A stretch of DNA of 64,000 bases from Serilophus lunatus (lineage: Eukaryota; Chordata; Aves; Passeriformes; Eurylaimidae), in assembly GCA_013399895.1 (NCBI GenBank), contig VXBA01001192.1, forward strand, positions 310,001-374,000, written 5' to 3'. The translations under genes were made by a program, and so were the position numbers. Under the pieces are notes generated by a model. It searched no databases. It saw only the letters and a program-made list of their open reading frames with translations, and was not told where the DNA came from. This document shows positions 37,291-50,048 of the stretch, piece by piece. The stretch's first letter is position 1; each line of letters starts with the position of its first letter.

Positions 37291-40200
37291 GACTTCAGTG
37301 GAGACCTACCAATTTCTCTGCTCCAGCTTTTGGGAATGGGAATGGATTCATGTCTATTACTCTCCCACATTGGATGCTCCCATAAGAATGATGCTGTCTA
37401 TTTCTCATGCTGCCAGATGGCTTTTCTCCTTCCTCCTGAAAGGCCCTTTGCATTGCTCCCTTCTGCTCAATGTACATATTTCCAAGAGCTTCCCGTGAAC
37501 ACCTAAGTTGTCTTTAGGCAAAAGGTGTCTACAGCATTCATACCTTCTCAGTCACCAAGAGTATCTTATTCTGGCTTGGGCCCTTTCCTCAAAATGGAGT
37601 GAATCTGAGAAGCTGAAGTGGGAGTTGAACTTCCAGAAAGATAAAGGAAAGTTGAAGGGAGAACTGAGGATTTCCAGAGTAAAAGTTTACTGCACATAAA
37701 ACCACAACTGAAGTCAAGGGAGCTTATGCTTCAAATAAACAGAGCACAACACACTCTTACTATGCAGGCAAGTCTGACCCCAAACCTGCAGCCAGCAGGC
37801 AGAGTTCTTCAACCCTGACTTCTCCATCTGCAGAGTCAGCTCAGTAAATAGACAGACAGATAAACATATATTTTGCAATAGTCAGGAGAAAATAAGTTCA
37901 TCACTGTTTCTGCAGTACGGCTATACATCTACAAACAAACAGCACAAAGGAGTCAAAATTATGTTAATAATTGTATATTCAGCACTGCAATACCTTGCAG
38001 GTAACAAAGTATTAGGCCAATAGATGAGGGAATACAAAATACTGTGAAGCTGCTTACTGAACATCCATTATCCCGCCTTTCACCAGTCAGACAGGGTTCA
38101 GGATATGAGGTTATACGGCAACGTAGAAGTACTAAGGGACAGGGTGGAGGTGCCCAAATCACATTGATTTCTGCATTTCTGGACGTTCTTGAACGCTGAG
38201 CTTTCAGGAGGCATTTCAGAATGATTTACCCCCTGCTATCGAGCAGGTTAACCTTGCTGAAAGGGAATGGTTTCAGGGGACAGGAGACCTGGTGCCTCCC
38301 TTCTGCAGGCAGGTCAGTGGGAGTCCTCTTTGGTCCTCTCCTTGCATATTACAGCAAGACCCAGTGTGGCATTTAACCTCTTATGCTATTTGGAAATATT
38401 GCAAACAAAAGTCGAAGCAATCCAAAACCCTAGCATCTTCAAACCAGTATCTCCTATGAAGGACAGAGGTTACAGGTGACCCATTCTATGAAAAGCAGAA
38501 AGCAAACACAAAACTTCCCTTCTTTCTAGGTCAGGTCTCTCCTCCCTGCCCAAATATGGGCCCTGGGTGTCTCCTCCTGCACCATCATGAGCACTAGCAG
38601 GGATGCACAGCATGCTCCAAAGCCAGTTTGCAAAACACAGCTACCAGCGAGCCGGCAGATCAGAGGCGTCTGCTCAGATTTTTCTCTTGTAGAGGTGCCA
38701 AGGAGAGTACAGTGAACGTTACCTGCATCGTATCATTGCGAGCTAAGGACTTGGTTGTAAATATTTACTTAAATTTCCTATTGGATATATACACGTGCAC
38801 TTATATATGCATATACATATGTATGCATGTATATACAAAACAACTGGTGCACAATGTGCTTAGGACTAGGAAACGTAATGCTTGTTTTAAAACAGGCATC
38901 TTTGACTTGAGACGTACCACCCTACAAAATTAAATCATAAAAAGTTCTACTGCCAAGTCTGCAACTTTATCCTGAGACTTCCATACCCATGACAAAATGG
39001 TTTGGTTTGGGGGGTTTTCTTTGCTTGGGCAGAAAAAAAGAGAAAGGCAAAACACAAAGCCACAAACGGCAAATCTCTGAAGCACACAGGGGAAACACAA
39101 AGCTTGCAATATGAAAATAGATAGGCTTTCAACCATTCCAGTCCATATTTAGCTAGTATTTAAAACAACAGCTGGTTGGGGAAAAAAATAATAATTGGGC
39201 AATCAGGTCATTTTTAGGATAAAGAGTGGCCCTTTGACTACACACAGATCCTCCTTCCGCCAGACATTTAACCTGCCTTTAAGAGCTGAAGAGAGCTGAC
39301 TAAAGAGAAACACAACATTTCACCATTCACTCCAAATTATGCTTGTTTGCTTGTTTACCGGATTATTTTCAAGGGCTGCAATAAAGGCTTAGACTGCCTA
39401 AAGGTTTACATTGGATTTTTTTGCAATCTTGCTGCATTTAAGGCCAGAATAAAATGAAGGGTTTTTTTTTCTTTTTTTGTGTTTGGTACAACTCCACTCT
39501 GACAATCAGACAGCATGTTGTATTGCCTTGGGCAAGGATACATTCTAGTAGGTTAGGAGAAATAAACTGCACAGTAACATCTTACAACCCTCTAAGTTGG
39601 TTTTCATATTCAGATCTAAATAAAAAAAGTCATAGTAAAAATTGAGATCAGCACAAAGATGCTTATCTCCTACAACAGAAGATCCCAGACAACTTTCCAC
39701 CAAGGATTCTCTACCTTTTCTCCTACAGGATTTCCAACAGACCTAGAGGATGTACAGCTGTCTCACATCCTTTTCCAGGAAGGGAGAGACCACGAAACAA
39801 GCAATGCCTTCCTAAAAAGCCTCCTTGATGCACCTGGTGGTCTGCACTGCCACAAAGGTCCAGCAGCATTGCTGAAGATGGCACTGGCACAGTACACAAA
39901 GCTTGACCACACATAGATTCTTCATGCTTCAGGAATTACAAGTCAGCCAAGGTATGAGTACCAGCAAGGATGCACCAAAAACGCTGCTTTTTGGTGTGGA
40001 GCTATATCCAATGTCTTTGCCCGTCACAGCACCTACTCTGCAAACTGAACATGCATACAGCATCCTAGCGGTTTTTTCCTGTGCTTTCAAAATCCTCTCT
40101 GCTCCTGTCCTTTGAAGGCTACAATTGCATCCTGCAGTCAAAAAATGAAGTGATATTAGGATCACTAAATTTAAGCCTCCAATATTCTGACATGGACATC

Positions 40201-41150
40201 AGAGTAAGATTCAAAATATTAAAATCATCGCTAAAAGATAATTCGACCTGCATAACCGTACATTTTCTCACACATTCATAACTGTTTCCACAGGGGAGGA
40301 TGAAAAGAAGAAGCAAGCAAGCATGAATTGGAACCATTTTAAAAATTCATGTAATATTTTGTTACTGGAATTTCCTGGATCATCAGTGATAAAGACATTG
40401 CTAAATCCAGAAGAAGGTAGAATAGGAGTATCTACTTCAACAACAAAAAAAAAATTAAGGAAGGTATCTGCTAAAGCACCATTCAGAGTATGAGACATAA
40501 AGACTCCGAATTTAGTAAGCTCACAGGATCTTATGGTTATACCTGTCCTTTACACACTTACAATGTGGATTTTAAAATTATTTCCAGGAGATTAAAGAAA
40601 GAGCTATGATTTAAGACAGGAAGTGTGGGGAGACACCAAATTTGCTCGATGTTTGGAGAAGATCATGTGTTTACTACTCTGCTCTCCACCCACAACAAGA
40701 ACATGTTTTATCAAGGAACAGTTGGAAAAGCAGAAGTTGCCAATGAAAGTCAAACACCAACATGCAGAAGGCATCTTATTTTATTTTCTTTTTTCTTTTA
40801 TGCTAATTCAGAAAGGAAAAGTTTCATCTTTTAGACTCTGGGATTAAATAGACAGCTCTGAGTCCTTTGTTATCAGATAAACTGCTATCCAAGGAACCAC
40901 AAAAGATAAAATTTCTTACTTTCTCTCAGAAAGGGACCATGACCCTTCCCTTTGTCCTGAGTGAAATATCTCTGATGCCCTAGGCAATATCCAGCCAGGC
41001 TATGCTCTTGTCTCACCCTCAAAGTCACAGAAGGGAAGAGCTGAAGAAGTCACCAGGGTGTCAAGAGGGCAGCACATTGCCTCCACAACACATGCCAGCA
41101 CCTCTGGCTACTGAAAATATACGTATCCTTTTTATTGTCAACTTACCATA
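37291..41150. other. noncoding stretch
   Basis: No supported gene. Contains an alternating purine-pyrimidine AT/GT tract at 38786-38836 and an A-run near 40445. Open frames 37289-37498, 38628-38933 and 39659-39916 lack motifs and splice context. Confidence 0.5.
38786..38836. repeat. alternating AT/GT/GC purine-pyrimidine tract
   Basis: An imperfect run of TATATACACGTGCAC, ATATATGCATATACATAT and GTATGCATGTATATA. It is low-complexity and self-complementary in places (for example ATACATATGTAT), so it could extrude a small cruciform. It includes a CACGTG E-box-like palindrome. Confidence 0.7.
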
Positions 41151-41159
41151 AAGTAAATG

Positions 41160-41450
41160 TATATTTTAGCTATTCCATTAGATGATGAAGGTCTGTTTAA
41201 TTAATTTCCAATCACTTTTAAAATGATACATCCTTGAGAGTCACTGGAGTGCTGTTGGTCATGGCAAATGGCAATTTTACAGAAAGCATTTCTGAGAACC
41301 AGATGAATTTGCCTTTTAAAAAATTATTTAAGAGCCACTCTGTCTAATATGGTCTCTAGCCATTCCTCAGCAAGTCTAATTGCAGATTTTCAAGAAAACA
41401 TTTTAACATTTTATTCCAGTATATCTCTTCAAGCCAGGCTGCGACAGAGT
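41160..41450. promoter_or_regulatory. possible conserved noncoding element
   Basis: A repeat-free AT-rich tract with TTAATTAA at 41197-41204 and few CpG. It has mixed-composition unique sequence on both sides. It resembles homeodomain-rich enhancers of developmental loci. Inference only. Confidence 0.2.
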
Positions 41451-43600
41451 TCGTGGAAGCTTGAACAATGGTTCTTGACAGCAGAATAACACCTTAAACT
41501 TCTCAAGTGCACGCCAGGTCAGTCTTCTTTCAGTTTTTTTGCTACTCCCTTAAATTTTTAATATAGCTTCAGCAAATAATGAGTTTACAGACTGGGATTG
41601 TTCCAAAATCAAGGTACCCGCAACTGAAAATGAAGTAAAAATGCACGGTGCCCATCCCTGGCATAAGTTGCATATCAATCATCAATCGTTGCACAGACTA
41701 ACAGTCACAGGAGACCATTTCAAAGCCAATATGGTAACTTTATAGGCAGAAAAAGGGTCAGGATGGCAATGGTGATAAAGTGGGAGGAAAGCAGCATGCA
41801 AGCTGTCATTCATTACTTTACTACTACCACAGTACCCAAAAATCCCAATGGAGTCCTAAGCTCTAGCCCACTAAGTACTGCACATGTGTATAGTAAAACC
41901 CCTTCTGCCCTGAACAATATATATTCAATATATCTGAGGACAAAGACCATGAAAGAGGCAGTGGCACTGTCCCTGCAGTGCAGATGCCAACCAGGGCAGG
42001 AGGAGGTTATGCACCTTATGCAAGGTCAGATGAAAAATCAATGGTAGGGGAGCACAGGTCATCTGAATAGCAGTCTGGAGTCCACTGCAAGGCCAGCCCT
42101 CCCCACTCTGATGTCTGAGCCAGCGCTATCGTACACTGTGCTTAGGTACTTCATGCATCCTCCTGGAATGCCACTCCTTGCTACCATGAATTGGTAATTC
42201 AGCAAGGAAAACAACAGCATCCCTCTGAATGCTCTGCAAAAACACAAGTGTTTCTGAGCTGTACTCTGAGACACTCTAAGGATTTTAGGACCCAACTGAT
42301 ATAAGAGGAAGTCAAACAGATACCAAGCGTAGAGAACACATGTCTGTTGAGGGAAGTAAAACCTTCTGACAACCGCCCTAATCAATACCTCTTCAGTTAC
42401 AAAACTCCATGCAACACCTGGGACTCATTAATTTTTAGCAAAATTTCATAAAAGCAGGAAGAGCCCTGCAAAGGAAGATAACGCAGTTACCCCCAAAATG
42501 CCAGGCAGTGGAAGGACTTAGGAAAATTTATTTTTCAAAGGAAAGAATGCTAAACTTAACAGCATGTGCATCATGCATGAAAGAATGCAAAGCTTTTTCC
42601 TTACCAAGCTTTCTTAACAGCTTGGTTGGCCCTGCCTCATGGGGGCTCCAAAGTCATCTGTGAAAACATTATCTTGCCAGGAAGTTAACTGCGCTGCAAG
42701 ACCAAAGAAGAGACATTCAAGCTTAAGTCTCCCAGCTACCAAAGGTCTTTCGAACAAAATGAGAAACATTTAAATCAGCCTATCTCCTCGCCATCTTTTG
42801 CGCAAGGTCCACTCAATCCTCCTACAGGCCTTATTTGCAGAGAAAACTGTGGTACCAGCCCTTAAAACCAGTGAACCACAAGAGAAACTCAACATTGCAG
42901 TTCTTCCTGAAGAAGCTCATCCTGGCTCAGCAAGATGGCTTTCCAGGGGAGGAGCAAAATTAAGCCCAGCAGTTTTACCCTTGGCCCCTAAATGCAAGAC
43001 CACGCTATTCCCATTAACTTCACAACTATCACTATCCCACTCCCCACTGAAACCGTGGAAGAGGGTGAATCCTTATATTTTAGGGATTTGAAAATCGACG
43101 CAAAATCAGTTAAGTTAAACCTTTACCTGCTGCAAACACACTTTGCTGTAAGTGGTAAGATTCAAGTGGCACCTCTGTAGCAGTTCCCTGCACTAACTGT
43201 AGATCAACTGGGTGTTTTATATACTCTGGTGAAAGGATTTTTCAGAGCTAGACATCCCTCATTTCTTCAGATCATCATAGCAAACAGAATACATCTCATC
43301 ATTTTCCTTTTCTATCAATCAAAGCCATTTATCACAGAGGCTAAGAGTTGACTCATTAATGGGATAAGGATTCCTAATCAATCAAGAATATATGCCAACA
43401 ACTAATCATTATATCCTCTGTAAGCCTATACATTATTTACTTTTGACATAACACACTGTACAGCTTTTTCTTTTACTCAAAATCATTTATAGACTCACAT
43501 TGCCCTAACAGATGAAGATGGCTACAGAGGGAAAACTGCTTAACAGCAGAAGAATCAGAGAGCCTGTATCAGCTCCTCAGACAAGACAAATCAACAGAGC
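41451..43600. other. noncoding stretch, nothing recognised
   Basis: No gene or repeat family is recognised. The frames at 41763-42047 (plus), 42059-42385 (minus) and 42798-43091 (plus) have no motifs or supporting splice sites. Confidence 0.5.
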
Positions 43601-43614
43601 GGCTGACCTGATTT

Positions 43615-43730
43615 CAGTGGCGCTAAGCTAATTTGCATCAGATGAGTACTGGGCCCATTATCAATAGATTTGGAAATGAGGAAGCAGATGTAAAAGATTC
43701 ATTTGCACTGAAAGAATGGCTCTTATGAAG
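43615..43730. promoter_or_regulatory. possible conserved noncoding element with octamer and ONECUT-like words
   Basis: ATTTGCAT at 43631-43638 is a consensus POU octamer. ATCAATA at 43660-43666 matches the ONECUT/HNF6 core. Both lie in about 115 bases of repeat-free sequence. The motif assignments rest on known binding consensuses; function is inference. Confidence 0.22.
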
Positions 43731-44661
43731 GTTTCTTACTGAGGGTATGATTTTTATGGCCCCACCAGTAAATACTTAGCTTCCACACAGGGTCTGTGGA
43801 TCAAGTGCTCGTGGACACTGTGGCACAGGGCTCTTCCAAAGCATTGTTATCAGTATAGAAAGGATTTGTCACATAGACGATTTTCATGCACGTCCCAAGT
43901 GACCAAGATGGCTGGGAGAAGGACAGAACAGGGTTAAAGTGGTTATATACTCCTCTCTCTTTACTCAGGTTACCCATTCTCCACTCCAACACCCATCCTG
44001 CAGAGTTTCAGCTCAGAAAGGAGCTTGGTCATCCAGACTTGTTTGTTTTTATAGTTCTGGAAAAGAGACAATAACCCAGACTCAAGACTCAACTATGAAG
44101 ATACTCCCATATTTAAACAGCTACACATACTTTCAGCCTATTTCAGGAACGCGGGCAAGATAACACGGAGCTCCACTTTCCAGGCTTACCATACTAAGAG
44201 GATAAAACGAGAACTCTTGTTAATACTTGTGCCTAGACAGTAAAGCATTACAGCTTGGATTCACAAAGGGATTTAGAACTCTAAGTCCCACTGAAATCAG
44301 GAAATGAATGGGCCTTAGGGTCCTAAGGGCCTTTGAGAGTCCCAGTCTAAGTGCCTCCTCGTTTTGAAGCCAACGGGAACAATGCCACGGCATTAAACAA
44401 GAGCAGAGCCTGCCCACAAAGCTTTAACTCTATTAAAAGACTAGAGGTTATCTGGTGACAAACAGGCACAACACCCTTGGTGGAGAGACTTTGGCTTGAA
44501 TGCCTTTAAAGCTCCCACTGTGCTCCATCAAGCGAAGCTGAAGCAAAGTCCATACACATCAATAAGAGCTTTGCAGTGAGATTAAGATTTCAGTCCAGGT
44601 CCTGAGTCAGAGGCAGAACAGTTGCCACTGGAAAGACAAACTGTGCCATTAGCAAGCCTGG

Positions 44662-44716
44662 ACCATGCACTGTTACTGCATAAAGCTCTTCAGGTAGGCA
44701 GGCAACAGTGCATGGT
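44662..44716. other. 13-bp perfect inverted repeat, miRNA-precursor-sized hairpin
   Basis: ACCATGCACTGTT (44662-44674) and AACAGTGCATGGT (44704-44716) are exact reverse complements 29 bases apart. A further TGC/GCA pairing inside the loop (44677-44679 with 44698-44700) extends the structure. At 55 bases it is in the size range of a short precursor hairpin, but the perfectly paired stem is only 13 bp and no known microRNA is recognised. Confidence 0.8.
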
Positions 44717-44720
44717 GGTG

Positions 44721-44740
44721 GTTTTCCATGGTTTTCCATG
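44721..44740. repeat. 10-bp tandem duplication
   Basis: GTTTTCCATG occurs twice in tandem, immediately right of the 44662-44716 hairpin. Probably a slippage duplication. Confidence 0.85.
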
Positions 44741-45199
44741 ATTAAAGCTTGGCATCCTCTGACTCACTCTGTACTTGTACTTCATTCATTACTGCTATTT
44801 TAAATCCACTTTCAATAAAGACCAGTGGCATGTGCTCTTATAGAATGGAACAAGGTCTCCCAATATAGGTGGTATCAGCATAGCTGAAATTTTCTACTCT
44901 GAAAGACAAGAAAAAAAATCTGATCCACCATCTGTACCTTCTTTATTCCTGAGCACAGATTAAAAGAAATAACGGGCATTATCCAAGCAAGTGTCAAATG
45001 TTCAAATAATATTAACTGCTAATAAGCCCTTCATTGTGCTGCTATAATATGTCAATTTTGGTTATACAGCTCCAGAAAGCTTCGTAATGTAAGATAAGGG
45101 GATCCTAACAGATGACCTAATGGAAACTGCATTTACATGGTAAATCTCTCTCTAGCTGGGCACTTACTTGAAGGCTTCAGTTCCTCTTCCCTGTTCTAG

Positions 45200-45239
45200 G
45201 AGATCAAGAACTTGTGCATTGAGGCTGATACACAAACTG
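45200..45239 (+). other. candidate 40-base exon, unknown
   Basis: The acceptor is strong (TTCCTCTTCCCTGTTCTAG, ending at 45199) and the donor is near ideal (AACTG|GTAAGTGC at 45240). Two of three frames are open: EIKNLCIEADTQT with one base over, or RSRTCALRLIHKL. The segment is too short to judge coding potential. It could be an exon of a noncoding RNA or a decoy pair of splice-like sites. Confidence 0.2.
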
Positions 45240-46055
45240 GTAAGTGCTCAGCCCCACCTGTGGGATTTCTGTTCTGCTCTATCCCCAGCACATAGCCAAA
45301 AGGACCATAAGCCTATTTTACAAGTCATAGCATTTTTGACAAATGATCTTTCCTTAAAAAGCATCCCTGAAATCTTCCAGTGTGTGCTGTAGACAACTTG
45401 ACATGGGGTCAGAAAAGATTCATCATCACTGCAGCAATGCCATCTCAACCCTCAGAACACGTAGCTAAAGATGCCTCTGTTCTACCTAGGAGAGCAGAAG
45501 TAGTGGAAGAGGAAAAGAAATGAAGGTGTTTTTTTTTAAAAAAAGGAAATCAATAAACACCAGCACTTCATCTCTGCTCAATTTAGCCCTTTCTGGGAGC
45601 ATAGATAACTCCTGATGGCAGTTGTCCAAAGTGTCCAAATTCAGACAGTCTGATAGCCCTTTCAGTAGGGTTAGTCCTGGCAGAGACAATAATCAGGCCT
45701 CCCACAACGAATTTCATTCAACGAGCAGTGCTGATTATGGGAGTGGTTCGAATCATCACACAGTATTGACCAGAGATCAATTTTCAGCTTGAGGTATTGT
45801 GGAGTACATACAGTACACAGCAAAGCTAAAGGCGGGGAGTAGGAATTCAATAGCCTACCCAACCATGTCAAATAAAAGCCTGAACAGATAGATGCTACAA
45901 TTTCTACCCCCTGAATCCCATGTTCTTAAAGGTACACTCTATGATGAAAGGGAGCCTGAGGAACAATTTTTCATCATTACATTTTGCTGTATCATTAAAA
46001 TCACCCTTTGGTTTCTCCACCCCAAATTTATTTCAGTCAATGTGTTTCACATCTT

Positions 46056-46075
46056 AAAAAAAAAAAAAAAAAAAA
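46056..46075. repeat. 20-base A-run
   Basis: An uninterrupted run of 20 A. No polyadenylation-site-plus-retrocopy structure was identified upstream, so it is listed simply as a mononucleotide repeat. Confidence 0.9.
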
Positions 46076-46408
46076 GACAACTTGTTTGAACACCTCTTCC
46101 TTTGAACCCACCTTCTCTTAATTAAAATTCTCTGAGCTGGGAAATGACTGCCCTTCCTGCTGCAGGTACCTCATCTCCCAGCAGAACAATGTTTTCCAAC
46201 TTTACCCATGCCGTGCACCACAACTTTCAGCTCTGACCCCACACCACTACCATCTTTGTAAAAGGAGAACAGCTGGTGATGCTATGGTCCTTGAAGACTC
46301 CATGCTGCCAAGCATTGCTGCACGCTTCTAGCCCTTCATACTTGTAAGAAAAAAAAAAAACAAAACAACCTTTCAGGTGAGGAAATACAGCACATCCCAA
46401 AAATAGTC

Positions 46409-46429
46409 AAAAAAAAAAAAGGGGGGGGG
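46409..46429. repeat. A12-G9 homopolymer junction
   Basis: Twelve A are followed directly by nine G and then CTCGAG. Long G-runs are unusual here and prone to sequencing length error. Confidence 0.9.
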
Positions 46430-49400
46430 CTCGAGAAGGGATTCCTTTCCCAGTTATGCTGACTATCATGTATATTATAGGATCACCAGTTCTTTAGAGC
46501 AATCAAAGAGGAACCAGGGCCTGATCCAGCTCTGTGGCAAAGAAAAGGTCAAGGTCTATTTTAGGACACAAACAGCTGCATATGCCTCTGTCAAATACCA
46601 GCTCCCAGGAAAACAGCTCTCACTTAGGGAAACCTTCACCAAAAGTAGTTTTATCCTTTGCTTCTCTGGCCCCCAGTGCTTAGTTGCATTCCTCAGCACA
46701 CAAGAGGATGCTGGGATCCAGCATCACTGACATTGTGGAAGGAGGGAGTGGGGTGGGGAGAGACACTTGGAGCCTTGCAGAGATCCTCCCAAACTCCCAT
46801 CTTCTGGATGGGACAATCTGCTGCAGACAGAATGGCTGTGCAAATGCACGACTTGACAAGCCAGCTCAGGAGCGCAGGGCTTCGCCCAGGACAAAATGTA
46901 TTTTACTTGCAGCGGGAGAAGCTGAGAGTCAGGTACATGTGTGGGACTTGATACATTACAGTGACTACTTAGGTTGAGTTTTCTTCAGGTATGCAAGGGT
47001 AGGGAGCGTAATCTTGTAGAGATCAAGAATTCTTGACTTTTTAAACAGATTTTTTTTTCTCATCTATTATTTACAGAACCTATTTTATAATTTCCACAGG
47101 GCTCAAAGAGAGTAATAGAATGTGTTTTTTAAAAAACTTGAAAATGGTTAATATAAAAATCACATCAAATCACAGGAAAAGTAAATTCAGCAACAATGAA
47201 ACTGTTTACAAACATTGAAAACACTAAGTTGTAACAAGCTGTAGTGAAATAAAGAGATAAAAATTTCCAATGAACCTCTCCATCAAGAGATTCAGTATAT
47301 ATGTAAGCCTAACACAGAAAATAATAGACCAAGGGAACTCCCAGCTAGAGCAGGTGAAATTTCAATCCTTCACAAATCAGTAGCTGTACCGAATTGACTT
47401 CCAACATCCACATGCAAAAAAGAGGAGCACATGGAGCATTTCATTGCTCTGCATAAGACCCTACTGCTTCTCTTTACCCTCTCACTTTATGTTTCCCTCT
47501 TGTTTTCTTTAAGCTATTTAAGTCCTCTTACTTGCACACTTTTTTTTTCCAACTTCAACTGTTCTCAAGTCCTTTTTGTGTTCTCTTCAACCCTATTCCT
47601 CTGTCTTAGTAAGTTAAACATAAAATCAAACCTAATTAGGCCATGAATGGGTAAAGAAATATAATTTTGTGGTCTGGTGGAAACTGTATTAAATGATCCC
47701 ACATAAACCTAGCTATAAGACAAGAACTACCAACAGTATTTAAAAATAGGGAGATGTCAGAAGATGGGTTTGGTTTTTTTTTCCTTTTGCCTCTTTTTCA
47801 ATCTGTCAAAAAGCAAATAGAAGACAAGGACCAAAATAAAGTAACTGTGCTAAAAATAGTGCTGAATGTTTGAAACACGACAGTGAATTCAGTTTTAAGA
47901 GTCTCAGCTTAGGGATCCCTCATCTACATAAGCCCTCAAACAATGATCTGTGCCAACAGGGTAAAGTGCTAAAATGCATCTGAGCTGCAAACAGGGGATT
48001 GGTATCCTGCAGTGACAGAAAATTACTGCTGGATGACAAGGCCTGCAACGTTAAATTGTATTGCTTTAAAGGCAAAGAAGATAAGAGTACTGCTAGGAAA
48101 TGCAGGCTGCTATACAGTAGAGAATAATGTGCACACACCAGGATCAGAGTCTCTCTTATTATTCTACTATTGTGGTGGCCAAGGCATGCCAAATGAATTA
48201 AGGAACTTCATAGCGACTTAGAAGCAGAAATAATTTCAATTTAATAAAAACATATATATATAAAGACATGGCCTGGAGCTTTACAAATCACAAAATTCCT
48301 ATTAAGTATTTAAAATATTAGATGAGAAATTTACCTGCTAGTTTCACGAGCCTTTTGCCTTCCACAAGAACAGATGAGGTGTTCTCCCTTTTCTAACCTC
48401 AGCCAACTGCACCATTTTTTTCCAAAGATATTCCTTTGCCTTTATTTCCAGCTCCTCCACTCTGCAGTTTTTTTCTGTACTGTAGCACTTTGCCTGGGGC
48501 TTCCCTTTCATATTGTAATACACTAAATCTTTGGATTTTTTACTTGTCTTTACTATAATAAACATCTATATTTATCTAGTTGCTCGTTTCAAAAACAACT
48601 ATTTTCAGCATGAAAACCAATTTGCCGTCAGAATATTTTTTTAAAATGCTGCATACTTGCCCTTCAAAAATTTAAAAAAAAAAAATCAAGTTGGACTTTT
48701 AATAAATGTGACCCACAAGATCTCCAGTCTGTTGGAAAATCACAGTCATGATCCTTAACTCTAATTCATTGTTTCTTATCTTCTGAAAACTTCATCCCCA
48801 GTTGGTCGGTTCAGCTATGCAGCAATAAATTTTAAAAATACGAATTTTCATTTCTGTAACATGAAAGTCTCTGTTAATTGAACAAATTCAATCAGCAATC
48901 CTACAGACTGGCCAAAGCTCACATTAAAATGAAAAGGGTTGAGATAAGATGAACAATTCAACACAATTCGGGTTTCTACACGAAAAATTTAGTGCCAGTC
49001 AAAATGTCAGCGCTCAGGGGCACGTGGAGATTGCGAAAAAGCTGTGATCGTTCCAGATGCAAGATCTAAACAGATTCTTCTTCTTGCTTTTACCTCTGCA
49101 CCTTCCCCATGATGTGATTTACAGCTAGCCTGATGAAGCTCAGGGAGCTATTGTTAAAATACAGAGCTAATCTGGTCCATCGCTGAGAAGTGCTGAGCAC
49201 CCCCAAAACCTGCTCTGAGTTAACCTCCATGCCTACTGACAGATTTTAGTGCCCCAGGCTTCAACTGATCAAGGGTCTGTCAATACTTCCCTGGAAACAG
49301 CCTCCCATCCTGCAGCACAAGGGTTCATTTGAAAGACCTTGTGTTGATGGCTAACACGTGTCCTCACTTACAATATTTTATTTCATGGTGAAATTCAGAT

Positions 49401-49867
49401 GCAGTTATGATTTCAAATTTAAAACACTGTAGCGGTGGATTTGAGTGGATAAACAGACTAAGCATAGTTAAAAGTCCCACTGGGAAGTCTTAAAAAGACT
49501 AATTTATGAATATGCAAACACTTTCTTGTCACTCAATCCTGATAAACTCCAGTTGTAGGAGCCCACAAGATGAAGGCAATCTGATACTAAACAAAGCCAC
49601 AAACTGCAAGAATAGTAACTTACAAAGGATTTATACTGAGGAATTTTATACTGTGAAGAAGGTTTCCTTTCAAACATACAGCTGCTTTGGCTCTCCTTTT
49701 CCAAAGACCTCATATATCATCCTTTTGTGACCAGTTTTCTCCTCATAGTTTTTCACAATTACATTAAACTAGCTTTTGCATTCCCATCTATTCCACATTA
49801 AGTGGCATATGTAGAAGGGAACCTTTTTCCTCTTGATATACACAAAGCCATACAAATAAAAATACTG

Positions 49868-49914
49868 TTACAGCTGTTTGCAGCTGTAAAATACTGTAAA
49901 TATAGTTGCAGCTG
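49868..49914. promoter_or_regulatory. cluster of three CAGCTG E-boxes in a repeated unit
   Basis: CAGCTG occurs at 49871, 49881 and 49909. The first two form a perfect 9-bp inverted repeat, TTACAGCTG-TTTG-CAGCTGTAA (49868-49889). The phrase GCAGCTGTAAA followed by TACTGT or TACTAT recurs, so the cluster may have arisen by local duplication. CAGCTG is bound by TFAP4, MyoD and Ascl1 class bHLH factors in known biology. Regulatory use here is inference. Confidence 0.45.
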
Positions 49915-50048
49915 TAAATACTATTACATGCTTTGTTTGCATTTAGAAAGCTTATCACAACTAAAAATACACCTTGCCTAGCAGAATTTGCAAAACTATT
50001 TCATTCCATCTTGACAGAAATCATCAGTAGAAATACCATCAGTAGCTT

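Larger units (their letters stand above)
45240..49860. other. noncoding stretch with A-runs
   Basis: No supported gene. Poly-A runs lie at 46056-46075 (20 bases) and about 46346-46360, and an A12-G9 homopolymer junction at 46409-46429. No retrocopy was recognised next to them. The minus-strand frame 48344-48565 ends near a donor-like site (GCAG|GTAAAT, adjoining 48335) but has no acceptor with a pyrimidine tract. Confidence 0.5.

Noticed and set aside
37045..37506. 153-codon open frame, the longest in the window
   Set aside because: Runs through the CR1 3' fragment at 37192-37290, so part of the translation is repeat antisense; no domain visible.
41151..41200. Minus-strand donor TATG|GTAAGTTG
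   Set aside because: Upstream acceptors lack a pyrimidine tract and lie inside the AT-rich enhancer-like tract.
45744..45753. GGTTCGAATC, a perfect tRNA-type B-box word
   Set aside because: The flanks do not form a T-arm stem and no A-box or acceptor stem is present, so it is not a tRNA or clear tRNA-derived SINE.
46056..46075. 20-base A-run as the tail of a processed pseudogene
   Set aside because: No AATAAA-plus-coding remnant or flanking duplication was recognised upstream.
48335..48565. Minus-strand frame with charged, coiled-coil-like residues ending near a GCAG|GTAAAT donor
   Set aside because: The frame with the long charged stretch stops before the donor, and no acceptor with a pyrimidine tract precedes the frame that reaches it.
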